A stretch of 64,000 bases of DNA, from NCBI GenBank assembly GCA_013138865.1, contig WTBY01000052.1, positions 1 through 64,000 on the forward strand, in the 5' to 3' direction. Below, piece by piece: positions 32,914 through 41,479 of the stretch. The DNA comes from Helicobacteraceae bacterium. GTDB taxonomy: Bacteria; Campylobacterota; Campylobacteria; Campylobacterales; Sulfurimonadaceae. The translations under genes were made by a program, and so were the position numbers. How positions within the stretch are numbered: position 1 is the first letter of the stretch; the number at the start of each line of letters is the position of its first letter. The notes below the pieces were generated by a model. The model was not told where the DNA came from. It saw nothing but the letters and a program-made list of their open reading frames with translations, and did no database searches.

Positions 32914-34343
32914 TAACCCTCTTTACTTTTTATAAAATCACTCCAGATTTTTGATAATTGATCTGTAGCTTTTTTTGTAATACCTTTGATCTGAGTAAGA
33001 ATTTTTGGTTCTTGATCTAAAATTCCTATAATCTCTTTTTTATTATATTCATCAAAAATTTTATTAACTTTTTTCTTTCCTATTCCATCAACAGAAGTTA
33101 AAACTTCTTTTAACTCTTTTTTTGAAATTTCTATTTTTCCAGATGCTTCATCACCGCTAATTTCAGCTGTAACTTCAGCATCAATACTTGAGCTATTAAG
33201 AACTTTCATAGACTTTATACTTTTTAAAGGGAAGCGATCTTGGTAGTTCCACTTCTCACTTGGCCACTCTTCTTCAGTTCTAGCTTTTATATCATGTACT
33301 TTGTAAACCTCGTCTAGTTTATGAAGGTAAACTTTCTCTTTACCATACATTTTTTTCTTATTTCCATAAAACTCACCATCATAGCTTTCACTATATTTTC
33401 CAAAAGCTACATGTCGCATGGTTCGAAGAAGTGAACTATCAATTTTCCCTAACTCTTCCCAGTTAAACATTGGCATATGAGGTTTTCTAAAACGTCCTTC
33501 ACTTAAACTCCACATTAAGTACTGACCGATCCAATCTCTTATGTATGGGAACGCAGCGAATGCAGTGGCACACTCTAATATACGTACTTTTCCATCTTTT
33601 CCATATGCAATATCACAAGCCCAATATTCAGCTTTAGCAGCTTTACTTACTTTAACTGCAAGGTCTAAAACATGCTTAGGAACATCCATGTAGTCCATAC
33701 TTCCACCCTGAGAAGTGTTAGTTAACCACTCACCCTCAGGTGCACGTCTCCAAAAAGCACAAACTGGTTTATGCCCAATAAGCATTACACGTATATCTGC
33801 TTCCATAGGAACAAAATCTTGAAAATACATAGGGTGGTATTTTTTCTCTTGGTATAGATCTTTTGCTTCTTTGTAGGAGTCAACTTTATGTACAAAGTAA
33901 CCGCCATAGTTAGATGGTCCATAAGATTTTTTAACTATCTTAGGAAAAGCTGTCTTCTTTAAAAATGCATCTGCATTCTCTCTGTTGTAGTAAACATAAG
34001 TTTTAGGAATAGGAAGGTTGTACTTCCATGAAAAACGTGTTACATTCTCTTTTGACTTGTTAGAGAATTGAGTATCCATAGATGGAACAAAACGAACATT
34101 AGGAAGAGCGCGAGCGATCTCTCTAAAAGTTTCATATGCAGTTGCAGGAATATTACCTATAAGCACATCAATTTTTTTTCTCTTAACTTCGTTAATAAAG
34201 CGAGTCTTATCATTTTTCCAGTGGTAAGTTACTGTCTCAATTTTATTTGGCCATCCTCTAAAATTTGAGTGATCAAAAAATCTAAGTACGTGATCTAGGT
34301 ATAAAAAACCTAACTTTGGTAATTCGCTGTTATTTAGTCCCAT
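32913..34343 (-). CDS. ATP-grasp ligase with C-terminal helix-hairpin-helix
   Basis: 476 aa. The ATP-grasp core (about 110-280) has IVKKSYGPSNYGGYFVHK, QDFVPMEADIRVMLIGHKPV, the glycine-rich TNTSQGGSMDYM and the metal-binding end KVRILECATAFAAFPYI. Residues about 410-476 carry two helix-hairpin-helix-like turns (TSVDGIGKKKVNKIF, TQIKGITKKATDQL), unusual for this enzyme class and possibly nucleic-acid- or protein-binding. Related to RimK-type carboxylate-amine ligases, but the substrate is unknown. It is one base from the peptidase and 1 nt from the second ligase. Confidence 0.8.
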   Translation of the reverse strand: MGLNNSELPKLGFLYLDHVLRFFDHSNFRGWPNKIETVTYHWKNDKTRFINEVKRKKIDVLIGNIPATAYETFREIARALPNVRFVPSMDTQFSNKSKENVTRFSWKYNLPIPKTYVYYNRENADAFLKKTAFPKIVKKSYGPSNYGGYFVHKVDSYKEAKDLYQEKKYHPMYFQDFVPMEADIRVMLIGHKPVCAFWRRAPEGEWLTNTSQGGSMDYMDVPKHVLDLAVKVSKAAKAEYWACDIAYGKDGKVRILECATAFAAFPYIRDWIGQYLMWSLSEGRFRKPHMPMFNWEELGKIDSSLLRTMRHVAFGKYSESYDGEFYGNKKKMYGKEKVYLHKLDEVYKVHDIKARTEEEWPSEKWNYQDRFPLKSIKSMKVLNSSSIDAEVTAEISGDEASGKIEISKKELKEVLTSVDGIGKKKVNKIFDEYNKKEIIGILDQEPKILTQIKGITKKATDQLSKIWSDFIKSKEG

Positions 34344-34344
34344 C

Positions 34345-35259
34345 TTATTTTCTCCCTTTTTTTGTTTTTCTATCTATCATGTTTACGATTAGCTCAATTT
34401 TTTTCTTATTAAAATTGAGCCCCTGTTTCTCTTGTTCTGGTGTTGCAAAAGCTGGAATACCATTCACCTCTAAAGCAATATATTTCTCTTTTTCAAGATC
34501 ATAAATAATGTCAACCCCAGCAATATCAAGTCCACAAACTTTAGTAGCTTTTTTTGCTAACGCTATTGCTTCATCGTCAGCTTCTCGTAGGAATACACTT
34601 CCTCCACTTGTAACATTTGTACGCCAGTCAGTTCCACTCGCTTTTCTTCCATAACAACTAACAAATTCACCATCAACTATGTCAATTCTAAAGTCTGTAT
34701 TGTCATATTTTATAAATTTTTCTACATAGAAAAAACGTAAATCCATCTGATTTAAAAATGGCATTAACATATCAAGGTTAGCCTCATTCTCTATAAGTGT
34801 TAGTCCGACACCACCCCAACCATCAGTTGGTTTATAGACCATTTTATCCCACTGTTTTATGATTTTCTTCAAATGATGCCCGTCATCTCTATGGCAAAGT
34901 TCATAATCAGCAGTATTTAACCCATTTTGACGAAGCAAAAATGAAGTTTGAAATTTATCTTCAGTTAACATAAAAGATTCATAAGAGTTGATCATTGGAA
35001 CAACACGGTTAAGTGCTTGATACAAGTACATTTGGTACTGAGTTTGCTCACCTGCATTGTAAGAAAAGAAGAGATCTAACTCATCTAACTTCACATCATT
35101 ATGTAAAATATGATTATTTTTAGCGATTGCATTTCTCAAGTTTACATTATTAACTGTCTCAATGTTACGCTCTTTAAGTTTTTTGATAATTTTTTTACCA
35201 ATCTTCTTACCACCGCCATTCTCATAAAGCCACATTCCAATCGTTCTTTTACTACCCAT
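34345..35259 (-). CDS. RimK-like ATP-grasp ligase
   Basis: 304 aa. DKFQTSFLLRQNGLNTADYE, VYKPTDGWGGVGLTL, TDFRIDIVDGEFVSCYGRKA, TNVTSGGSVF and ALEVNGIPAF follow the order of RimK/LysX-type enzymes, which join an amino acid to a carboxylate via an acyl phosphate. Its partners are another ATP-grasp enzyme and two carboxypeptidases. There is no obvious carrier protein (LysW-like) nearby. It overlaps the M20 gene by one base. Confidence 0.85.
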   Translation of the reverse strand: MGSKRTIGMWLYENGGGKKIGKKIIKKLKERNIETVNNVNLRNAIAKNNHILHNDVKLDELDLFFSYNAGEQTQYQMYLYQALNRVVPMINSYESFMLTEDKFQTSFLLRQNGLNTADYELCHRDDGHHLKKIIKQWDKMVYKPTDGWGGVGLTLIENEANLDMLMPFLNQMDLRFFYVEKFIKYDNTDFRIDIVDGEFVSCYGRKASGTDWRTNVTSGGSVFLREADDEAIALAKKATKVCGLDIAGVDIIYDLEKEKYIALEVNGIPAFATPEQEKQGLNFNKKKIELIVNMIDRKTKKGRK

Positions 35260-36359
35260 TATAGACCCCCATGTTTTTGATGATGTAAAAGAATTTTTTC
35301 CATCATATTAATTCTTTGAGCAAAACTACTCTTCAAAGCTCTCTCATTAGTAGTGTGATCACCATCTCCAAAAGGTCCAAAACCATCTAGCGTTACAACC
35401 CCACTTGAAGCAACTATATTAGCATCACTAACACCGCCTCGACTCTCTGTTTGTATAGACTCACCGATGATCTTCTCTAAAGATTTAATAAGAGCTGTCT
35501 GTTTCTCATTTGGTTCCATAACATCTCTTTGGATAAGACCACTTAGTGTTGAGACTGTACCATCAACATAGGAGTTCTTGGTAATGTCATTAAGTGCTTT
35601 TAAAAGGCGATCTCTTTCTGAGTTTTTTGTGTAACGGATCTCTAAAAGCATTGTGCATTTTGGGCTTATTGTGTTAGCACCTATGCCACCCTCTATTTTT
35701 CCTACATTTACAGTTGTACCGATCTTTAGATCTGTTAGTTTTGTTAACTCTTGAAGTTTGTAAGATGCTTCAAGGTTTGAATTGATACCTTTGTCATAGC
35801 TTGTTCCTGCGTGAGAAGCTTTGCCATCGATCGTAATTGTGTAAGTTCCAACACCTTTACGTCCTGTTACAACTTCTAGATTTTTTCCAGCTGCTTCAAA
35901 AACAAAACAGTAGTCATAGTTTGATGCAATTTTAGAAGTTAAAAGTTTAGAGTCATCACTCCCTGTCTCTTCATCACTTACAAGTAAAAAATCTATATTT
36001 TCTATTTTTTTAGTTTGTGAGAAAACTCTACGTAGAGCTTCTAAAGCGACTAGGTTTCCACCTTTCATGTCACAAACACCCGCACCATAAACCCACTCTT
36101 CATCTTCACTATAACTTTCAAAAACACCTTCTGCAAAAACAGTATCGTTATGTCCTAAAAAAAGTATTTTTTGTAATGAAGTTTTTGGTGATGTGTAGAG
36201 AGTGTGGTTGCCTATATGTCCGCGTTCATGAGAGTTCTCACTAAAACCTAGTGAAACAAGCCAAGATGTCATAAGAGAGTTAACCTCATTAACACCAGCA
36301 CTATTTTTTGTATAAGAATTTACTTCAACTAAGTGTTTAAGATCCTCAAAATAGTTCAT
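35259..36359 (-). CDS. M20 family metallopeptidase (carboxypeptidase G2-like)
   Basis: 366 aa. Metal-ligand motifs: FLGHNDTVF (His, Asp), GAGVCDMKGGNLVA (Asp), LVSDEETGSDDS (catalytic Glu and ligand Glu), FEAAGKN (Glu). A dimerisation domain sits at about 170-280 (GRKGVGTYTITIDGKASHAG). The family removes C-terminal Glu or acyl groups from amino acids and peptides. First gene of the operon with the ATP-grasp and M14 genes. Confidence 0.9.
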   Translation of the reverse strand: MNYFEDLKHLVEVNSYTKNSAGVNEVNSLMTSWLVSLGFSENSHERGHIGNHTLYTSPKTSLQKILFLGHNDTVFAEGVFESYSEDEEWVYGAGVCDMKGGNLVALEALRRVFSQTKKIENIDFLLVSDEETGSDDSKLLTSKIASNYDYCFVFEAAGKNLEVVTGRKGVGTYTITIDGKASHAGTSYDKGINSNLEASYKLQELTKLTDLKIGTTVNVGKIEGGIGANTISPKCTMLLEIRYTKNSERDRLLKALNDITKNSYVDGTVSTLSGLIQRDVMEPNEKQTALIKSLEKIIGESIQTESRGGVSDANIVASSGVVTLDGFGPFGDGDHTTNERALKSSFAQRINMMEKILLHHQKHGGL

Positions 36360-36399
36360 TAGCTTACCTTTAATGAAAAGTATTTTACACTACTTAGAC

Positions 36400-38361
36400 T
36401 TAAATTATTCGATCGCTTCCACCATCGATCGCAACTTGGCTTCCTGTCGTTTTTGCAAATGGTTTTGATGCCATTGCACAAACCAACTCTGCAACATCAC
36501 TTGATTTAATTTCAGTTTTTAAAACATTGTTTGTTTTGTACTCTTGAACACTCATTCCATAGTGTGAAGCTCTCGCTTGTAAAACTTCTTCCGTCCAGAT
36601 CGCTGTGTCAAAAACTGCGTGAGGGTGAAGTGTATTGACTCTAACGCCAAACTCTCCAAGCTCTAATGCAGCGATACGAGCAAGTTGAGTCTGCCCTGCT
36701 TTTGCTACTGAATATGCAGCAGCACCTTTTCCTGGAGCTGGAAAGTTTTTAGAAGCTACCATTACGATCGAAGGTTTAACTCCTAACTTTAAGAGCGGTG
36801 CGCTCTCTTTTATAAGTTTTTGGTGTGAAGTTAAGTTTACTGCTAAACTTTTCTCCCAGTTCTCATCACTTAAAGAGTCTAAGTTTTCACTTGGTGTAAA
36901 GATCCCTGCATTACTTACTACTATGTCTAAGCCACCAAATGCTTTAACACAAACTTCGATCGCATTTTTAATATCTTCGCTCTTAGTAAGATCACATTTA
37001 ACACCTATAAAGTCAGCTCTGTTAAACTTACTCTCAACATCTGGATTTATGTCAAGTGCTACAACAGCGCAACCACGTGAGCTAAGCTCATTTGCGATCG
37101 CTTCACCTATTCCACTAGCAGCGCCTGTTACGATTGCAACCTGTCCACTGAACTCTGGAGAACTTGAGCTTTTTTTGAGTTTTGCTTGTTCTAGTGACCA
37201 GTACTCAACTTCAAAAATATTTGCTGCACTTAAAGCTCTATAACCACCTAGCTTTTCAGCTCTTAAGATAGCCTCAAAAGTATGATCGTTAATATCTTTT
37301 ATGATATTTGCCTCTTTAGCATTTTTACCAAAAGAGAGAGTTCCCTCATTTTTTAAAATTGCAAAGTTTGGAGCTGAGTTTAAAATAGTTTCATCTTTTT
37401 TATTTGTATTAAAATACTCTACATACTCATTTGTGTAATTTTTAAGATCTGCTACAAAATTATCACCCAAAATAGTAGGAGTTCTTTTTGTACGAATAAC
37501 ATGATCTGGAGTTAAAGGTCCTTGAGTTGCAATCTTTTCTATGTTCTGTTTTGAAAACTCGATCGCTTCATTTGAGTCATTTAAAATAGAGATCGTTGCA
37601 TGTCCCTTAAGACGTGAAACTTCTGCTCTTATTTGAGCCAATTTTAATAACTTTATAGTTGAGTTTTGCTCTGAAGCTGTAGAGGTAGCTCCCTTAGTTT
37701 CTAAATATTTCTCAGCTTTATCAACTAACTCTATAGTTTTTTCATATGATGCTTTAGCGTCATCATTAAAAGTAAATAGACCATGATTCATAAGAACCAT
37801 TCCCTCTAGTTTTGTCCAGTCAACATCTCTAGTCATATCGTAAATTAGTTTAGCAAGAACAAATCCTGGCATAATGTAAGGTATAACTAAAACACTATCT
37901 CCATAAAGTTCATTAATTTTTTTCTCACCATTCTCAGTATTTGTGATCGTTACAACTGCGTCTGTATGAGTATGATCAACAAATTTAAAAGGTATGATCG
38001 CATGCAAAATAGCTTCAACAGAAGGGTTTGGAGCCGATGGATTAGTCATAGCAAGACGTTGGTATTTAACCATATTTGGATCGTCTAACTCATTAAGTTC
38101 TGCCATTTTAAGTAACATTTCCATCTTAACAGGAGCAAAACCAGCGCCTTCGATCGTAGCTAGATCCCAACCACTACCTTTAACATATAAAATGTCTTCA
38201 ACATCTCCAAAAAGATTTGTCGCTGTTGACTTTACAGAAGTATTTCCACCACCATGAAGTACTAAAGAGCTATCTTGTCCTAAAAGACGTGATGTATAAA
38301 CTCTTAAGTCTAAATCACTCTTACATTTACTCGCTTCACTCTCATTCCATAAACTTTTCAT
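36400..38361 (-). CDS. Fused class II aldolase and short-chain dehydrogenase
   Basis: 653 aa. The N-terminal half (about 1-390) is class II aldolase/adducin-like, with GGGNTSVKS, the zinc His pair FVDHTHTDAV and MNHGLFTF. The C-terminal half (about 405-653) is a short-chain dehydrogenase: GAASGIGEAIANEL (NAD), VSNAGIF, catalytic Ser in VMVASKNF, Tyr/Lys in AYSVAKAGQ. Such fusions are annotated as rhamnulose-1-phosphate aldolase/lactaldehyde dehydrogenase or sugar-alcohol enzymes. No other sugar catabolism genes are near, so the substrate is open. An inverted repeat lies just upstream. Confidence 0.88.
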   Translation of the reverse strand: MKSLWNESEASKCKSDLDLRVYTSRLLGQDSSLVLHGGGNTSVKSTATNLFGDVEDILYVKGSGWDLATIEGAGFAPVKMEMLLKMAELNELDDPNMVKYQRLAMTNPSAPNPSVEAILHAIIPFKFVDHTHTDAVVTITNTENGEKKINELYGDSVLVIPYIMPGFVLAKLIYDMTRDVDWTKLEGMVLMNHGLFTFNDDAKASYEKTIELVDKAEKYLETKGATSTASEQNSTIKLLKLAQIRAEVSRLKGHATISILNDSNEAIEFSKQNIEKIATQGPLTPDHVIRTKRTPTILGDNFVADLKNYTNEYVEYFNTNKKDETILNSAPNFAILKNEGTLSFGKNAKEANIIKDINDHTFEAILRAEKLGGYRALSAANIFEVEYWSLEQAKLKKSSSSPEFSGQVAIVTGAASGIGEAIANELSSRGCAVVALDINPDVESKFNRADFIGVKCDLTKSEDIKNAIEVCVKAFGGLDIVVSNAGIFTPSENLDSLSDENWEKSLAVNLTSHQKLIKESAPLLKLGVKPSIVMVASKNFPAPGKGAAAYSVAKAGQTQLARIAALELGEFGVRVNTLHPHAVFDTAIWTEEVLQARASHYGMSVQEYKTNNVLKTEIKSSDVAELVCAMASKPFAKTTGSQVAIDGGSDRII

Positions 38362-38379
38362 TATTTACCCTATTTAATT

Positions 38380-38402
38380 TAATTGAACCCTCTGAACAAT
38401 TA
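38380..38402 (-). repeat. Inverted repeat TAATTG-N11-CAATTA, copy 2
   Basis: It lies 19 nt upstream of the aldolase/dehydrogenase start. One mismatch from 101-123 when read on the minus strand. TATAAT overlaps its upstream edge, so this is at the promoter start and could be an operator. Confidence 0.55.
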
Positions 38403-38454
38403 TAGCAGTTTTAATACACTAAGGGCAATCTTGATTTTTGCTCTATTTTCAGAC

Positions 38455-39021
38455 TCATCCATCATTTGAGATTATTGTAAAAATTCCTGCTCCACCGCCT
38501 GATGCTACAACATTATTCTCAGTAGTAGACTTTGATGTTTCTATACTAAGAAGCGTAGAAGCTGAAATAACTGTTTTTCCTGCTTGAACAACTAATGCAC
38601 CTAAATTACCTGAAGTTAGTATTTGTTCAGTTATAAAATATGCGTGAGTCTCCGGTGTAATCATAATGCCATTTGTACTATTTTCATCTTCATCTAAAGA
38701 GTGGTAAAACTGCTTAATAGCTATAGATGTAGCATCATGTATATTTGAAGTTAGTCCAGCGATGTATTGAGGTGAAACCTTGCCACTTGTTGGTCCAATA
38801 GTCATACTACCTATTGTTACACTACCTACTTTAAATGTTGTTGTTTCACCCTTTACATGATGAAATTCACCATTACTTGATGTTATCCCACTGTAACTAG
38901 CGGAAGAGTAAGCAATACCACCAACTTTAATATCACTACTAGAACTACTCTCAGAACAACCCATTAGAAACATTGCGCTAAAAGCTATGAATAGACAAAT
39001 TTTATAATTTAATTTTAGCAT
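38455..39021 (-). CDS. Lipoprotein, 188 aa
   Basis: Signal peptide with lipobox LMGC (residues 19-22). The mature part has GGIAYSSASYSGITSSNGEF followed by TTFKVGSVTIG, a small beta motif (variable G, TD-G-F, F-x-V-G) also seen in the next gene and in many bacterial surface lipoproteins. The tail is Ser/Thr-rich. Function unknown. Confidence 0.75.
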   Translation of the reverse strand: MLKLNYKICLFIAFSAMFLMGCSESSSSSDIKVGGIAYSSASYSGITSSNGEFHHVKGETTTFKVGSVTIGSMTIGPTSGKVSPQYIAGLTSNIHDATSIAIKQFYHSLDEDENSTNGIMITPETHAYFITEQILTSGNLGALVVQAGKTVISASTLLSIETSKSTTENNVVASGGGAGIFTIISNDG

Positions 39022-39033
39022 TATTTTTACCTT

Positions 39034-40191
39034 CTATATCTTTTTTACAAATTCCATAATAACACCAAACTCAACACTATTCAAGTAATTTTCATCGTAA
39101 GGTTTTTTATGTGCATCAAGACTGTTGTAAATTGTTGTTGTGGTTGCACCGATCCAGTGTGTTCCACCATTAATTACGATCATATAATAGCTGTTTGGAT
39201 TAGTAATTATATCACTAATATTACTCTTAATACTATAGGTTGTACTCTTAATTGAAGCAAATTTATCTATAAGCAATATCTCATTATTTACCATAGGAAA
39301 CATTGTTTCAACAGCACTTTTATCAACATACATATTAACTAGTTTTACACCTTGTGTTGGTGCTATTTCTACAACACTACTTGGAAGTGATTCTGGTCCA
39401 CCATTTACAGAAAGAACAGCTGCATGAGTATAAAGAGTTGGCACGTCATAAGAGAAGTTTGCAGGTAGGCTATCAGCAGTATAGTTACTTAGTTGAGCAG
39501 TTCTCATGGCACTCCATACTGGAATAATATCACCTCTATACGAGTAGTTTTGATGTAATATTTCTTTACAAAAAAGAAGTTGTCTAATACCACAAGTATC
39601 ATCATTATCTGGTTGGTTAAATAGATCATCTCCTAAGGCATCAAGTTTCGCTTTAGTGTTATCATTTAATTTTGCTGTTGTTACTGATTGTGAGCTCAAA
39701 TGTTTATTTATAGTTGCTTCATCTTTAACTTGACCTTGAAAATCTGAACCTATTTGAATACCAACATGTTGTACTAAGTCAGCTAGATCACTACTGTTTT
39801 GAGGTACTGATATAGTTCCTTTTGTGTTAATTGCAGCAACAACTTTAGGATCTATTTGAATTCCATTGCTAGAGTCGTTGTCATGATCTAATGAATGTAG
39901 CAACATTGCACTTTTTATATCTGTTAGTTGATGATAAGGTGCGGAAGAACTCATAACTGGGATTGTTGGAAGAGTGATACCACCAACTTTACAAATAGTA
40001 GTTTTACCATCTTCATAAGTAAAAGTTCCGCTTGAGTCTGTCGTGGTTGTTGTATTACCAGAGGTGCACTTTAAACCACTTACCGCACTATCAATGTAAT
40101 AAGCAGTGTTTTCAGTAGGTGCAGCAGAGTTTCCACAACCACTTAGTACGATCGCAACTGTAACACTTAATGACATTAGTTTTTTATTCAT
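39034..40191 (-). CDS. Lipoprotein, 385 aa
   Basis: From the ATG of MNKKLMSLSVTVAIVLSGCG, with GAGGA upstream; a longer in-frame form lacks a signal at its start and a ribosome site. The lipobox is LSGC. The mature N-terminus (DSAVSGLKCTSGNTTTTTDS, GTFTYEDGKTTICKVGGI) matches the motif of the neighbouring lipoprotein, and the helical part MLLHSLDHDNDSSNGIQIDP also has a counterpart there. The C-terminal 200 residues are not recognised. The two genes are probably an operon of related surface proteins. Confidence 0.8.
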   Translation of the reverse strand: MNKKLMSLSVTVAIVLSGCGNSAAPTENTAYYIDSAVSGLKCTSGNTTTTTDSSGTFTYEDGKTTICKVGGITLPTIPVMSSSAPYHQLTDIKSAMLLHSLDHDNDSSNGIQIDPKVVAAINTKGTISVPQNSSDLADLVQHVGIQIGSDFQGQVKDEATINKHLSSQSVTTAKLNDNTKAKLDALGDDLFNQPDNDDTCGIRQLLFCKEILHQNYSYRGDIIPVWSAMRTAQLSNYTADSLPANFSYDVPTLYTHAAVLSVNGGPESLPSSVVEIAPTQGVKLVNMYVDKSAVETMFPMVNNEILLIDKFASIKSTTYSIKSNISDIITNPNSYYMIVINGGTHWIGATTTTIYNSLDAHKKPYDENYLNSVEFGVIMEFVKKI

Positions 40192-40259
40192 TTTGAATCC
40201 TCGTATTACACTACAAGTATGCCTAAAGAGTTTGTCAAACTTTGTCACCTTGTAAATTT

Positions 40260-40296
40260 GTGCTAAAGTTAGCACCTTTTTCTGAAGTGCTAACTT
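40260..40296. promoter_or_regulatory. CIRCE-like palindrome TTAGCAC-N11-GTGCTAA
   Basis: Three alternating arms: GTGCTAA at 40260-40266, TTAGCAC at 40269-40275 and GTGCTAA at 40287-40293. AAGTTAGCAC and GTGCTAACTT form a perfect 10-bp stem. The half sites equal those of CIRCE (TTAGCACTC-N9-GAGTGCTAA, the HrcA operator), but the spacing is two bases shorter and the inner TC/GA is not kept. It may regulate either flanking gene. Confidence 0.5.
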
Positions 40297-40476
40297 AAAT
40301 TCATAAGATTTATGTCTAAATCTATTGCAACTTTTGAAATACTCTAATTTGTAACCCTTATTTATTTTAACTTAGAATTACTTAATTGTGAGTATGAATA
40401 TATGTTACCACTTCAGTCCATAAATTTAAAAACTAAAGTAACTAAAAATATAAAATATCCTTTAAACAATATGTGT

Positions 40477-40482
40477 TATACT
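40477..40482 (+). promoter_or_regulatory. Candidate -10 box for the peroxiredoxin gene
   Basis: TATACT preceded by TGTGT; 28 nt upstream of the ATG, with an AAAGG ribosome site between. Confidence 0.5.
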
Positions 40483-40510
40483 CTCAAAATTTTAAATAAA
40501 AGGCATTTAT

Positions 40511-41107
40511 ATGTTAGTAACAAACAAAGCTCCAGACTTCACAGCAGACGCAGTATTAGCGGATGGTACAATCGTTGATAATTTCAACCTATACGAAAAC
40601 TTTGGTGAAAAAGGTACTGTACTATTTTTCTATCCACTAGATTTTACTTTTGTATGTCCTTCAGAACTTATCGCTTTTTCTCATAGAGTTGAAGACTTCA
40701 AAGAACGTGGTATTAATGTAATTGGTGTATCTGTTGATAGCCAATTTTCTCACTTTGCTTGGAGAGAAACAGCTGTTAACAATGGTGGTATAGGACGTGT
40801 TAAATACCCACTAGTTGCTGATTTAACTAAAAACATTGCTCGTGAGTATGATGTTCTTTTAGGTGACAAAGTTGCACTTCGTGGTTCATTTTTAATTGAT
40901 TCTGATGGAACTGTTCGTCACGCTGTTGTAAATGATCTTCCATTAGGTCGTAACATCGATGAGATGCTACGTATGGTTGATACTATGCTTTATACTAACG
41001 AGTTTGGCGAAGTTTGTCCTGCTGGTTGGGTTAAAGGTGACGAGGGTATGAAAGCCTCTACTGAAGGTGTTGCTGAATACTTAGACAAAAACGCTGACAA
41101 ACTTTAA
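40511..41107 (+). CDS. ahpC: Typical 2-Cys peroxiredoxin (AhpC/TSA)
   Basis: 198 aa. Peroxidatic Cys C49 in DFTFVCPSE, resolving Cys C169 in GEVCPAGW. NGGIG (residues 90-94) is present, but the C-terminal YF motif is absent; the protein ends EYLDKNADKL. It reduces H2O2 and organic peroxides, probably via thioredoxin in this phylum. Single-gene unit with its own promoter and terminator. The name tsaA would be equally acceptable. Confidence 0.95.
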   Translation: MLVTNKAPDFTADAVLADGTIVDNFNLYENFGEKGTVLFFYPLDFTFVCPSELIAFSHRVEDFKERGINVIGVSVDSQFSHFAWRETAVNNGGIGRVKYPLVADLTKNIAREYDVLLGDKVALRGSFLIDSDGTVRHAVVNDLPLGRNIDEMLRMVDTMLYTNEFGEVCPAGWVKGDEGMKASTEGVAEYLDKNADKL

Positions 41108-41121
41108 TCTTCATAAATATT

Positions 41122-41145
41122 AAGGCTCTTTTTTGAGCCTTTTTC
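41122..41145 (+). terminator. Intrinsic terminator after the peroxiredoxin gene
   Basis: AAGGCTC-N6-GAGCCTT stem followed by Ts, 15 nt after the stop codon. Confidence 0.85.
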
Positions 41146-41217
41146 TTCCTCTAATTTTTAATTAATGTTACTTCTGCTATAAACCTTTCAACAATTTAAA
41201 TAATAGGTAAAAAAACT

Positions 41218-41478
41218 ATGCCACTTTTAATAAATAATGAATGTATTGCGTGTGATGCTTGTAGAGAAGAGTGTCCAACTGAAGCTATTGAAGAGGGCGA
41301 TCCGATCTATATAATAGAACCAGAACTTTGTACTGAATGTGTAGGTTCTTATGATGAGCCAAACTGTATAGCTGTTTGTCCAGTTGATTGTATTATTTCT
41401 GATAAAGATAACTCTGAAACAGTAGCAGAACTTAAATACAAGTATGACAAACTAATAGCTCAAGAAGAAGAAGAGTAA
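41218..41478 (+). CDS. 2[4Fe-4S] ferredoxin, Allochromatium type
   Basis: 86 aa. First cluster motif CIACDACREECP. The second has the long loop CTECVGSYDEPNCIAVCP, with C-x2-C-x8-C-x3-C spacing, as in the Allochromatium/YfhL-type ferredoxins. Such low-potential carriers serve reductive carboxylations, fitting a reductive TCA organism. The stop is 1 nt before the Ppx/GppA gene. Confidence 0.93.
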   Translation: MPLLINNECIACDACREECPTEAIEEGDPIYIIEPELCTECVGSYDEPNCIAVCPVDCIISDKDNSETVAELKYKYDKLIAQEEEE

Positions 41479-41479
41479 C

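Larger units (their letters stand above)
40192..40510. other. Divergent intergenic region with promoters and a palindrome
   Basis: 319 nt between two divergent genes. It contains the TTAGCAC/GTGCTAA palindrome near the lipoprotein side and a TATACT -10 box (40477-40482) for the peroxiredoxin gene. The centre is AT-rich and holds nothing else I can name. Confidence 0.6.
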
